64,000 nucleotides of DNA from positions 1 to 64,000 of the forward strand of contig JAZSJH010000005.1 in assembly GCA_045534265.1 (NCBI GenBank), in the 5' to 3' direction. The translations under genes were made by a program, and so were the position numbers. The stretch is from CAKVLS01 sp045534265. GTDB taxonomy: Bacteria; Bacillota; Clostridia; Christensenellales; UBA1242. The notes beneath the pieces were generated by a model. That model was not told the DNA's origin. It searched no databases and saw only the letters and a list, made by a program, of their open reading frames with translations. Shown here one piece after another: positions 9,341 through 17,209 of this stretch. Within the stretch, counting starts at the first letter, position 1; each line of letters begins with the position of its first letter.

Positions 9341-9958
9341 ATGATTATAAAAAGTGCAGAATTTGTAAAAAGTGTATCAAATTTTAATGATATTTATAAA
9401 TCAGATTACAAAGAGATTGCTTTTGTTGGTAGAAGTAACGTTGGAAAAAGTTCTCTTATTAACTTTATGACCAACAACTCAAAACTTGCAAAAACATCAT
9501 CTCTTCCTGGAAGAACTAGACTTATCAATTACTTTTTGATTAACAAAGAGTTTTTACTAGTTGACCTTCCTGGGTATGGTTATGCCAAAGCTTCAAAAGA
9601 AGCTCAAGCTAGCTGGGGTAACCTTCTTGAAAATTACCTAAAAAAATCTGAAAATCTAAAAGCTGTTTATATGCTGCTTGATATTAGACATTTGCCAAAC
9701 GACAACGATAAGCAAATGATAAAATTTCTGTACTATTATAATATTCCAACTGTATTTGTTTTGACCAAAGCCGACAAATTATCAAAGTCAGCAATAGGTA
9801 GACAAGTGCAAATAATAGCAAATGACTTAGGTCTTGCCAAAGACAACTTTATAGTAACATCAGCTGACAAAAAGACAGGTAAAGATAAGCTGCTAGATAG
9901 CCTAGATGCAAGACTTGTAGCTCAAAACCAAATAGAAACTGAAGATAGCGAAGAATAA
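9341..9958 (+). CDS. engB: Ribosome biogenesis GTPase EngB (YsxC/YihA)
   Basis: A 205-residue GTPase for assembly of the 50S ribosomal subunit. Motifs: G1 GRSNVGKSS near residue 30, G3 DLPGYGYAK, and G4 TKADK. It starts 9 nt after clpX. The terminator stem begins inside its last codons. Confidence 0.94.
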   Translation: MIIKSAEFVKSVSNFNDIYKSDYKEIAFVGRSNVGKSSLINFMTNNSKLAKTSSLPGRTRLINYFLINKEFLLVDLPGYGYAKASKEAQASWGNLLENYLKKSENLKAVYMLLDIRHLPNDNDKQMIKFLYYYNIPTVFVLTKADKLSKSAIGRQVQIIANDLGLAKDNFIVTSADKKTGKDKLLDSLDARLVAQNQIETEDSEE

Positions 9959-9974
9959 TCGCTATCTTTTTTTT
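9943..9974 (+). terminator. Terminator overlapping the end of engB
   Basis: AGATAGCG (9943-9950, inside the coding region) pairs with CGCTATCT (9960-9967), followed by eight T. Confidence 0.85.
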
Positions 9975-10038
9975 GCGTAAAAATAATAAATGATTAAATT
10001 TATGACACACAAGGAGAAAGGTATATTAATATTGTTTA

Positions 10039-10066
10039 ACCTTTTTTGTAACCTTTTCATAAACTA
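10039..10066 (+). promoter_or_regulatory. SigK-like promoter of the Cys-containing protein gene
   Basis: CATAAACTA at 10058-10066 fits the SigK -10 consensus CATAnnnTA, with the -35 dinucleotide AC at 10039-10040 and a 17-nt gap. SigK acts in the mother cell late in sporulation. The consensus is short, so chance matches are possible. Confidence 0.4.
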
Positions 10067-10084
10067 AAGTAGGAGGTAAACAAA

Positions 10085-10729
10085 ATGTCTTTTTATACTT
10101 GTAATAGGGGAGGCAATGTCCCTGGAGTAATTACAGGCAACCCACTTAATGGCATCTGCGAAAAAGCGTGTATCCAAACAAACAAGGTTTTGGATTCGTG
10201 TATGAAACGGCTTCAAGAAACAAACTTGCAAGTAGCCCTAACAGACCTTACACCTGCAAACCCAGAACTTCCGCTTACTTTTGTTAGCGCAACAACAGTG
10301 GAAGGTACTACTATTTCTAATCTTGTTGTTGATAGACTTATCGACAGACCAAACTTTGCAAGAGTTTCGGGTAGCGTTAATATTCCGCTTAGTGTTACAT
10401 ATACTGATAGCAATGGTGTTTTGGGTACAGGCTCAACTAGTATTTCTGTTCCATTTGATGTTATTTTATTTGTACCACAACCATCAGTTGTACCATATTC
10501 TATACAGGCTTTTGGCGCAATTAGCGTTCCTAGTGGTACCTATCTTAGTGGCGAAACTTTCTCAATTTCGGCTTGTATTACGGTTATTATTAGAGTAGTT
10601 GTCAGCGCCGAACTTCTTGTTCCAAGTTATGGTTATTGCTCTGCACCGCCTTGCCAAGACTTTACTCAAGATGTTTGTAGCGGGGCTTTGGAACTGCCTA
10701 TATACCCAACAGCAATTCAAAATCAATAA
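10085..10729 (+). CDS. Cysteine-containing beta-rich protein, possible spore surface protein
   Basis: A 214-residue protein with no signal peptide or membrane segment. The N-terminus has Cys at about 6, 25, 29 and 39, the middle is rich in Ser, Thr and Val and likely beta strand, and the C-terminus has a Cys cluster (YGYCSAPPCQDF). The layout recalls clostridial spore coat or exosporium proteins, and the SigK-like promoter agrees, but no family was firmly recognised. AGGAGG ribosome binding site at 10071-10076. It is monocistronic, with a terminator directly after. Confidence 0.6.
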   Translation: MSFYTCNRGGNVPGVITGNPLNGICEKACIQTNKVLDSCMKRLQETNLQVALTDLTPANPELPLTFVSATTVEGTTISNLVVDRLIDRPNFARVSGSVNIPLSVTYTDSNGVLGTGSTSISVPFDVILFVPQPSVVPYSIQAFGAISVPSGTYLSGETFSISACITVIIRVVVSAELLVPSYGYCSAPPCQDFTQDVCSGALELPIYPTAIQNQ

Positions 10730-10734
10730 TTATA

Positions 10735-10765
10735 AAAAAACTACTTCTTTTGAGTAGTTTTTTGC
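10735..10765 (+). terminator. Rho-independent terminator
   Basis: AAAACTAC pairs with GTAGTTTT around a 9-nt loop, with a T tail. Confidence 0.8.
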
Positions 10766-10817
10766 TTTTTTGTTGCATCAAGACGCAATTTATGAGATAA
10801 TAAATATAGGAGAAAAT

Positions 10818-11513
10818 ATGAGAGTTTTTGCAATAAGCGACTTGCATTTGTCTATAAACAACCCAAAGCCTATGGATATCTTTGGACCTGCGTGGGACAA
10901 CTATGTAGACACTATCTTTAGCGACTGGAAAGAAAAGGTTGGGCCTGATGATGTTGTAATCATAGCGGGGGATATTAGCTGGGCTATGGCATTAGAAGAT
11001 GCGGTTTCTGACATTAACTTAATAGCAAATAACGCCGGCAAAAAAATCATTGTTCGTGGCAATCACGATTATTGGTGGGGTACTATTAGCAAAGTAAGAA
11101 GTATTCTTCCAGAAGACTTTTATGCTATACAAAATGATGCAATAAAAATCGGTGACAAAGTTTTTTGTGGCTCAAGGGCTTGGTCTATACCAGAAAAAGG
11201 CGAAGCAACCCTTGAAGACCAAAAGATTATTGATAGAGAATTGATAAGACTTAAGATGTCTTTTGAAAAGGCGCAAAGCCTAGCAACCAATGGCGAAGAG
11301 ATAATATGTATAATGCACTATCCACCATTTAACAGCAAAAGAGAAGAGAGTGTATTTACAAAACTTATCGAAGAGTTCGGCATCAAAACCGTTGTATATG
11401 GACATCTTCACGGAGCGCAGTGTAAAGCTGATATATTGGTTGAAAGAAACGGCGTAAAATATTACCTAACATCTTGCGACAAGCTTGGCAACAAGCTAAT
11501 TGAAATAAAATAA
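10818..11513 (+). CDS. Calcineurin-like metallophosphoesterase
   Basis: A 231-residue phosphoesterase with the family motifs in order: DLHLS (residues 7-11), GDISW, GNHDYWW, and the C-terminal GHLHG. These bind two metal ions. GDISW and GNHDYWW mark the YkuE-like/uncharacterised branch common in Firmicutes; the substrate is unknown. ATG 10818 is chosen over an upstream in-frame start because TAGGAGA lies just ahead of it. Confidence 0.85.
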   Translation: MRVFAISDLHLSINNPKPMDIFGPAWDNYVDTIFSDWKEKVGPDDVVIIAGDISWAMALEDAVSDINLIANNAGKKIIVRGNHDYWWGTISKVRSILPEDFYAIQNDAIKIGDKVFCGSRAWSIPEKGEATLEDQKIIDRELIRLKMSFEKAQSLATNGEEIICIMHYPPFNSKREESVFTKLIEEFGIKTVVYGHLHGAQCKADILVERNGVKYYLTSCDKLGNKLIEIK

Positions 11514-11530
11514 TAATTTGATTGAAATAA

Positions 11531-11562
11531 AAAAAAGTAGAGTAATCAGCTCTACTTTTTTT
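11531..11562. terminator. Bidirectional terminator between convergent genes
   Basis: The stem AAGTAGAG/CTCTACTT is flanked by A on the left and T on the right, so it can end both the phosphoesterase (+) and the 273-residue gene (-). Confidence 0.8.
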
Positions 11563-11590
11563 GTTGTATAAAATGAGTTTACAAAATTTC

Positions 11591-12412
11591 TTATTGTTCT
11601 GGCAACTTGTCGTTTGTAGCAGCTTTGATAACGTCAGCTGTTGCGTCTTTTATTTCTTCTGCTTTTTCCATTATTGCCATAGCCCCGTCTTTGATAGCAC
11701 CAGGGATAGCTGTTGGTGGAGTGTATGGATTTTTGTAGCCTTTCATATCTGGCATAAATTCGCTAAATGGTTCTGTACGTTTGAAATCTTCTAAATGGTC
11801 AGGGTGATTTTCAAAGAATCTTTCACGCAATAAATCTTTGATATAAGATTCTTCTTTTGATGGGATATATACATTAAATACTTTTTTGTTTTCTGCAAAG
11901 AAGTCATCTTCTAATCCCATAGATAGGTAAGCTATGCTTTTTGCTCTTTCATCTAGGCTTTCTACAAAGGCTGTTCTGCTAGCCCCTGGTGGAGTAGCTT
12001 GGCTTATGATTTGACTAAGTTCATCTCTTAGGGCTCTGTTGATAATGTAGCTGTTTTCAGATTCCATTTCGTTGTATAGCTTGTCATATCTTGCCTTGTG
12101 AGTATATACTTTGCCACCTGGACGTGGAAAAACAAATTCTTCATAGTAGTTTTCGTATACTGCAAAAGATACACATTTCTTTTGTTGATAAATGTAGTAT
12201 TTGCCGTATAGGTCTAGTAGCAAATCCACTTTTTCTTTTGGCTCAATGGCTTTGCTTTTTACAATTTTTGGAGCGATACTCCAATAAGCTCTGCCATTTG
12301 GATATGCGTTGCTTCTTTTCATATCGGCAACCATCTGCTCCGGAGTAGGAAAATACTTTGATTTGATAGAAGATATTGCTTTTTTGATAGGGTTTTGTGG
12401 TGTTTGTTGCAT
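11591..12412 (-). CDS. Hypothetical soluble protein
   Basis: A 273-residue protein with no signal peptide or membrane segment. It is mostly charged and helical, with a proline-rich patch (NPYTPPTAIPGA) near residue 228 and a C-terminal helix rich in Ala, Lys and Asp (EEIKDATADVIKAA). No family recognised. The AAAAGGAG ribosome binding site and a perfect-consensus sigma-A promoter at 12450-12478 suggest strong vegetative expression. Confidence 0.7.
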   Translation of the reverse strand: MQQTPQNPIKKAISSIKSKYFPTPEQMVADMKRSNAYPNGRAYWSIAPKIVKSKAIEPKEKVDLLLDLYGKYYIYQQKKCVSFAVYENYYEEFVFPRPGGKVYTHKARYDKLYNEMESENSYIINRALRDELSQIISQATPPGASRTAFVESLDERAKSIAYLSMGLEDDFFAENKKVFNVYIPSKEESYIKDLLRERFFENHPDHLEDFKRTEPFSEFMPDMKGYKNPYTPPTAIPGAIKDGAMAIMEKAEEIKDATADVIKAATNDKLPEQ

Positions 12413-12449
12413 AGTTTACTACTCCTTTTGTGTTTTGATTTATATACCC

Positions 12450-12478
12450 ATTATAAAAGCCAAAACCCCGCTTGTCAA
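12450..12478 (-). promoter_or_regulatory. Consensus sigma-A promoter (minus strand)
   Basis: On the minus strand TTGACA (12478-12473), 17 nt, TATAAT (12455-12450): both hexamers match the consensus fully. It drives the 273-residue hypothetical gene. Confidence 0.85.
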
Positions 12479-12609
12479 TACTCAATTTTGGATAAAAAAC
12501 AAAAAAACAGCAAAAATTTTTTTTGCCGCTTTTTGATTGTTATGATTAAACTTAATTTATTAAAATTTTAATTTTGCAAACACAAATGTTGCTGAAAATT
12601 CTGTTTTAT

Positions 12610-13290
12610 TTACAAATGGAATTTCTTTGAAAAATCAAGTTTCAAAGTCTTAAATCCAAACAATAATGTTCCTATAATTCCTACACCACAAGCAATCATA
12701 TTTATCTCACTCAAAAGCCCAAAAGCATCAGCTTTTGTAAGTACCAAAACAAGTGATGCGATAAATGATAAAACGTGTGTTACGAAAAATGGAGAAACGA
12801 TTTTATATTTGTTTTTGATAACAAGACAGATAAATAGTAAAGTTGAAGTTACGGCTAGTTGTATTGAAGGTACAACATAGTCAGCTAGCCAGTGACCTCT
12901 TGCCATATGGTTTACCACACCAACAATAGCGATAGCGCCAAGAACTTGTAAAACAATTTTTTCTAGTATTCCACGTTTTGAAAGGATAGTGTGAGCAATA
13001 AGTATCCAAATGTACAAAAGACAAACTATAACAAGTGCGCTCCAAGGAGTAGGTCCGTCTTTGTATGTCATTACGTTGATAAAAACAGCTACAGCAGCTA
13101 ATGTAAGCGTCATCAAAAAGAATAACTTATACAAAAAGAAATTTGTTTTTTGGGTTTTGTCGTTTTCTGTACGTTTTAGATAAAACTCAGTTGTTTTTTT
13201 CTTACTTTCGCCTTCTAATGAGTTATAACATAGTGGGCAAAAATTTTCATTTGTGTCAACATCAACATTACAATATTTACAATGTTTCAT
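12610..13290 (-). CDS. Zinc-ribbon membrane protein (DUF6320-like)
   Basis: A 226-residue protein. An N-terminal zinc ribbon (CKYCNVDV at residues 4-11, CPLCY near 18-22) is followed by about six hydrophobic segments from residue 50 on. This layout matches the DUF6320 family, often found next to an acyltransferase as here. Its start overlaps the end of the acyltransferase gene by 14 nt and has its own GGGAGG site, so the two are translationally linked. The biochemical role is not established. Confidence 0.7.
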   Translation of the reverse strand: MKHCKYCNVDVDTNENFCPLCYNSLEGESKKKTTEFYLKRTENDKTQKTNFFLYKLFFLMTLTLAAVAVFINVMTYKDGPTPWSALVIVCLLYIWILIAHTILSKRGILEKIVLQVLGAIAIVGVVNHMARGHWLADYVVPSIQLAVTSTLLFICLVIKNKYKIVSPFFVTHVLSFIASLVLVLTKADAFGLLSEINMIACGVGIIGTLLFGFKTLKLDFSKKFHL

Positions 13291-14566
13291 TTTTTGCCTC
13301 CCAGTTATTACTAAAGATTTCTACCGGAATTGAGTTTTTAGAAAGGGTAGTGAAAAACTCTCTTTCAAAGTTAGTTTCAACAAATTCCCTTGCAGAAGTG
13401 ATATATAAGTTGCCGTTATAACTAATAGCACCTAGTTGTTGTTTGCAAGTGTATGTTGGAGTTATCGCCATAGTAAAGTCAGTTACATATTTTTGCATAC
13501 TTGCAGGAAGCTCTACAATACCAATGTTGCTTATGTTTCCGGTTTGCAAGTTTTCACCAACTCTGCTGTATACAGCTCTAATAACTAAGTCTTTTATAAA
13601 CAAAGGCACAATCTTCATAAAGATATTCTTTTGGTTTTTTACATTATCTCTTATGATAGAGTCAAGCTTTTCTTTAGAAAGCCCTTCTTTAATTTGAGCT
13701 TTGCAAGTTTCGATACAGCCAGCAAGGTCAAGTTCTTGCTTGTCAAAGTCGTGTTTTGGTCTTACAAATAGAGAGAAGTTTCTCAAAGTACTGCTTTGGT
13801 ATCTTTTACGCATATTTGCAGGAACCAAAATGCTAATTGTTTTGTTTTTTACTTTTTTGTTTCTAACATATACATTGTATGCTGTATACATATATAATCC
13901 AACCAAAAACTCAGTAATAGTTGCATTGTATTTTTTACCAAGCTCTTTTAATTTAGCAAGGTCGATTTTTGCAGTTATTATTCCATATCCGTCATAGTCA
14001 AACGGAGTTCCGTCTACTTTGAATACTTTCTTTTCTTTAGCTAGTTTTTTTGCCTTTTTGTTATAAGCTTCAACATATGAGTCAATACCTTTATCTTCAG
14101 TATATGGCGCGTCTAGTGGCTTAATCAAGTTTTCGCTATCGATATTGTGACCCATTAGGTACAAATACTCTGCAATAACAGATTTGAAAAAGGTAAGTGC
14201 TCCATCACCATCAGATAGGGCATGGAATGTACAAATAGTTATCTTGTTTTCGTTGTAAAAAATACGGAAAAGATAGCCATTGTTTTCGTCAAAATCAAAA
14301 TGTGCAAGATAGTTAGGAACTTCTTGTTTTACAACAAAAGGTTTCCAGTTTTTTTCTAGATAATACCAGAAAATACCTCTACGAAGTTTTACTTTGAAAG
14401 TAGGGTTTTTTTCTAGCATAATATTAACAGCCTTTTCCAAAACATCTTTGTCGACTTTTTCAGTAAGGCGTGCACTAAAACTAAATATATTAGGTCTACG
14501 AGGCCCGCTAATGCAAGGGTATAACTTTGCTGCATTGTCTAGCGGATACCAGGTTTTTTTCTTCAT
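13277..14566 (-). CDS. Condensation-domain/alcohol acetyltransferase-like protein
   Basis: A 429-residue member of the CoA-dependent acyltransferase superfamily (chloramphenicol acetyltransferase or condensation-domain fold). The active-site motif HxxxDG appears as FHALSDGDG near residue 115. It is related to alcohol acetyltransferase-like and phthiocerol-acyltransferase-like proteins. Acyl donor and acceptor are unknown. It is the first gene of the minus-strand pair with the zinc-ribbon membrane protein. An HSL-type esterase at 17.2 kb may act on the same ester (inference). Confidence 0.7.
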   Translation of the reverse strand: MKKKTWYPLDNAAKLYPCISGPRRPNIFSFSARLTEKVDKDVLEKAVNIMLEKNPTFKVKLRRGIFWYYLEKNWKPFVVKQEVPNYLAHFDFDENNGYLFRIFYNENKITICTFHALSDGDGALTFFKSVIAEYLYLMGHNIDSENLIKPLDAPYTEDKGIDSYVEAYNKKAKKLAKEKKVFKVDGTPFDYDGYGIITAKIDLAKLKELGKKYNATITEFLVGLYMYTAYNVYVRNKKVKNKTISILVPANMRKRYQSSTLRNFSLFVRPKHDFDKQELDLAGCIETCKAQIKEGLSKEKLDSIIRDNVKNQKNIFMKIVPLFIKDLVIRAVYSRVGENLQTGNISNIGIVELPASMQKYVTDFTMAITPTYTCKQQLGAISYNGNLYITSAREFVETNFEREFFTTLSKNSIPVEIFSNNWEAKNETL

Positions 14567-14710
14567 AGTCCCTCCCTATTATATGGTCATTATAACACAA
14601 AGATTATTCTTTTGTCATTTGTTATCAAATAGATTATTAGCAAAAAAGTATAGTATAATATCAAAAACACCAAAATTTGTACAAAACCAGTATAAACTAC
14701 ATTAAATTAC

Positions 14711-14740
14711 TTGCTCCAAAAGCTCAAAACTTGTTACAAT
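14711..14740 (+). promoter_or_regulatory. Candidate sigma-A promoter of the secreted protein gene
   Basis: TTGCTC at 14711-14716, 18 nt, TACAAT at 14735-14740, about 40 nt ahead of the start codon. Confidence 0.5.
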
Positions 14741-14778
14741 AAATGTAGAAAAATGTTGTTATAAAAAAGGAGTTTGTT

Positions 14779-16308
14779 ATGACAAGAAAACATTTGAGTG
14801 GTAAATGGAAAGCTATAATTTGCTGCATTGCAATTATTGCTGTTATGGCAGGAACCGGCGTTACCGTTTGGGCTATAGCCAGAAATTACTATAGATACAA
14901 CGCCGACTTTGAAGTAAACATCACTGGTGGAAGATATGTTAATGCAAGCGTTAGGGGGCAATCCTTCCTTGCAGGAAGTAGCGAAGCTCTTGAAAGTCAC
15001 ACAGCTACATTTAATAGCGACACTGCAAACGAAACCACAGAATTATCTTTTGCAACCCCTATTACAATGCAAAATGACGAACAAGTAGCAAAGCTTAGAT
15101 TTGAAGTAACAAACAACTCTCCATACTCAAACCACTCAGACCTTATCATAAAACCAACAGTAGAGTCAATTGATGTAGAAAATGTTATAATTGTTTGGTA
15201 TTATTCTTTGAATAATGTATCATATAAAGCTTATCCGGGAGAATATTTAGTCGCTCATAAAGGAGATACCTTATACTTAGAGCTTAGAATGCTAGCAACT
15301 ATGGATTTGTTTGGACAAGTTAATTTTGAAGATAGCGTTTCAATTGATTTGCGTTCTGAGATGGATGAGACGATTGATTTTGAATATGACTATGACTATA
15401 GTTATGATTCTTCAACAGAAAAAGCAACAAAAACAAAAGTGTGCCCAACTTGTGGAAGAACAGAAAGTCCAGAAGAAATGTCTAGTACTGAATATGAGGT
15501 TGTAACAAGTAACTTGCAATACAGTGGTTACTCCGTTAAAAATAAAGTTTTGTTTGTATATGAATCTTTAATGACCACAAACAATGGCGCTATTCTATTT
15601 GACTGTGGCGTTGAAAATGTGACAATAGTAGGAGAGCGTGCAGGATTTAACGTTAGTTTAGAATTTGTAATGTTTGATTATTATGAAGAATCTGCCTGCA
15701 AAAACATAAAGGTTCAAGATATTACTTTTTCTTATGTTGATGATTTTGGAATTAAGGTAACAACTATGTCTAATGACAGTGAACCAACTTGGGACCCTGT
15801 TTTATTAAATTTTACGATTCAAGATTGTTCTTTTGATACAGGCGGTGTTTGGACTGGAACTGCTATATCTATTCTTTCAAAATCATATAATGTTAAAATT
15901 ATTGATAGTGACTTTGAACAATTGGCTGGTGCTGTAAACATCCCTGATGTTACAAACTTTGCTTTTGTTGGAAACAGTTCTTATCAAATGGGTGGTATTA
16001 TATTGTCTATGTCTAAGGCTAGCGGAGATATCTATATTATTGACTTTAGTGGACACGAATCAAGTTCATTCTTCTCTTGTAGGGGAAATAATGCAAATGT
16101 TTATTTCCTAGACAATGTTATTGAAAAAGAATATCCAACTTTTATACATTCTGCAAGTCAAATTTCTTCAACATGGACAATATACAATAATCAATTTTAT
16201 GAAATGAATAGTAATGAGCCACAAGGAAGACACGATATGCCAAATAGTAAATTATGTATTGAAAGTGGCAGTATTCCAGGAATGGTATTTGATGAAATGT
16301 ATCAATAA
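14779..16308 (+). CDS. Secreted or membrane-anchored beta-rich protein
   Basis: A 509-residue protein with an N-terminal hydrophobic segment (residues 11-33) that is a signal peptide or anchor. Residues 40-190 recall the TasA/camelysin-type beta domain in layout only. An acidic, Tyr-rich stretch and a CPTCGRTE motif (about 219-226) follow. The C-terminal 250 residues contain short strands with regularly spaced Asn, Ile and Phe, as in right-handed beta-helix proteins. Function unknown. AAAGGAG site; terminator follows. Confidence 0.65.
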   Translation: MTRKHLSGKWKAIICCIAIIAVMAGTGVTVWAIARNYYRYNADFEVNITGGRYVNASVRGQSFLAGSSEALESHTATFNSDTANETTELSFATPITMQNDEQVAKLRFEVTNNSPYSNHSDLIIKPTVESIDVENVIIVWYYSLNNVSYKAYPGEYLVAHKGDTLYLELRMLATMDLFGQVNFEDSVSIDLRSEMDETIDFEYDYDYSYDSSTEKATKTKVCPTCGRTESPEEMSSTEYEVVTSNLQYSGYSVKNKVLFVYESLMTTNNGAILFDCGVENVTIVGERAGFNVSLEFVMFDYYEESACKNIKVQDITFSYVDDFGIKVTTMSNDSEPTWDPVLLNFTIQDCSFDTGGVWTGTAISILSKSYNVKIIDSDFEQLAGAVNIPDVTNFAFVGNSSYQMGGIILSMSKASGDIYIIDFSGHESSSFFSCRGNNANVYFLDNVIEKEYPTFIHSASQISSTWTIYNNQFYEMNSNEPQGRHDMPNSKLCIESGSIPGMVFDEMYQ

Positions 16309-16314
16309 TAAAAA

Positions 16315-16342
16315 AAACCAGCTTCAAGTTGGTTTTTTTATT
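16315..16342 (+). terminator. Rho-independent terminator
   Basis: AAACCAGCTT pairs with AAGTTGGTTT, followed by T residues, 6 nt after the stop codon. Confidence 0.75.
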
Positions 16343-16392
16343 GCAAAAAATCAACTGTTTTTGCAAAATGTGAAAAATATTTTTACAAGCTG

Positions 16393-16409
16393 TGTCAATT
16401 TATTTGACT
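16393..16409 (+). promoter_or_regulatory. Dyad element, copy 1 (shared with 27313-27329)
   Basis: TGTCAA, 5 nt, TTGACT: an inverted repeat whose right arm is the -35 box of the following promoter. The same 17-mer recurs at 27313-27329 with two differences. A third half-site, GTCAA at 16414, follows with 10-bp spacing. Probably an operator (inference). Confidence 0.5.
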
Positions 16410-16432
16410 TTATGTCAAAAATGTAGTATACT
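16404..16432 (+). promoter_or_regulatory. Sigma-A promoter of a very short transcript
   Basis: TTGACT at 16404-16409, 17 nt, TATACT at 16427-16432. Transcription would start near 16439 and run straight into the terminator at 16450-16484. Confidence 0.75.
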
Positions 16433-16438
16433 ATATAT

Positions 16439-16484
16439 ATCAATAATTAAATAAGGGCAAGGGAACTTGTCCTTATTTTTTTTT
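16439..16484 (+). ncRNA. Putative tiny RNA (about 45 nt)
   Basis: The predicted transcript has a 10-nt lead-in and one hairpin: a 12-bp stem from 16450-16461 to 16466-16477 closed by a GGAA tetraloop, then a run of eight or more T. There is no open reading frame. It may be a small RNA or an attenuated leader of the HAD gene, although that gene has its own promoter further on. Confidence 0.45.
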
Positions 16485-16485
16485 G
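16450..16485 (+). terminator. Strong terminator hairpin with GGAA loop
   Basis: 12-bp stem with one G-U pair, tetraloop GGAA at 16462-16465, then a long T tract. It stands alone, not at the end of a gene. Confidence 0.85.
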
Positions 16486-16503
16486 TTTTGTAATAAGCTG
16501 TAT

Positions 16504-16532
16504 TTGTAAGAAGAGAGCTTTTGTGCTATAAT
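16504..16532 (+). promoter_or_regulatory. Sigma-A promoter of the HAD hydrolase gene
   Basis: TTGTAA at 16504-16509, 17 nt, TATAAT at 16527-16532, preceded by TGTGC, giving an extended -10. It rules out an in-frame start at 16547. Confidence 0.75.
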
Positions 16533-16600
16533 GTAGATGTTTATTAATGATTAACATTGTATTGGTTGACTATAAAAAGTTAACTTATAGGAGAAAGCAA

Positions 16601-17176
16601 ATGAAAAAAGTAGTTTTTTTTGATTTTTTTGGGGTTATAAGTTCGGAGTGTGCTCCGTTTTTCTTTAGAAATCATTTTAGTCCAGAAGAAGCCGATAGAG
16701 TAAAAAGTGAAATTTGTATTTTGGGTGATACCGGGGCTATTAATGAAGAAGAGTTTTATGAAAAAATTGCTGAAAGAACTAATATTTCAGCGGAAGAGGT
16801 TGCAAAAGAAATGCAAGGGATTCCTTGTATAAACAAAGAGCTTGTTGAAATTATAAAACAGATTAGGCAAAAATATCCTGTGTACCTTTTGTCTAATGCA
16901 ATTGGGACTTTTTTAAGACGAATTTTAGAGAATAACAATTTATATCCGTTGTTTGACAAAGTCTTTATTTCTAGCGAGTTCAAAAAAGCAAAACCAAATA
17001 AAGAGTTTTTTGAATACGTACTAAGAGACCTTAATATAGATCCCCAAGATGCTTTATTTATTGATGATAATCCTGCCAATGTTGCTGGGGCGCAAGCTTG
17101 TGGTATAGATAGTATATTGTTTGTTGGGAACGAAGATTTTAAGAAAAATTATGTTAGTTATTTTGAGAAATTTTAA
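16601..17176 (+). CDS. HAD-superfamily hydrolase
   Basis: A 191-residue haloacid dehalogenase-fold protein. Motif I is FFDFFGV: the nucleophile Asp is present, but the second Asp of DxD is Phe, as in YihX-like and epoxide-hydrolase N-domain-like branches (DLGG or similar). Motif II is LLSNA, the motif III Lys is in KKAKPN, and motif IV is FIDDNPANV. Substrate unknown. ATG 16601 has AGGAGAAAG ahead of it. Confidence 0.85.
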   Translation: MKKVVFFDFFGVISSECAPFFFRNHFSPEEADRVKSEICILGDTGAINEEEFYEKIAERTNISAEEVAKEMQGIPCINKELVEIIKQIRQKYPVYLLSNAIGTFLRRILENNNLYPLFDKVFISSEFKKAKPNKEFFEYVLRDLNIDPQDALFIDDNPANVAGAQACGIDSILFVGNEDFKKNYVSYFEKF

Positions 17177-17209
17177 TTATTGACACATAATATATATAGG
17201 TGAGAGATA

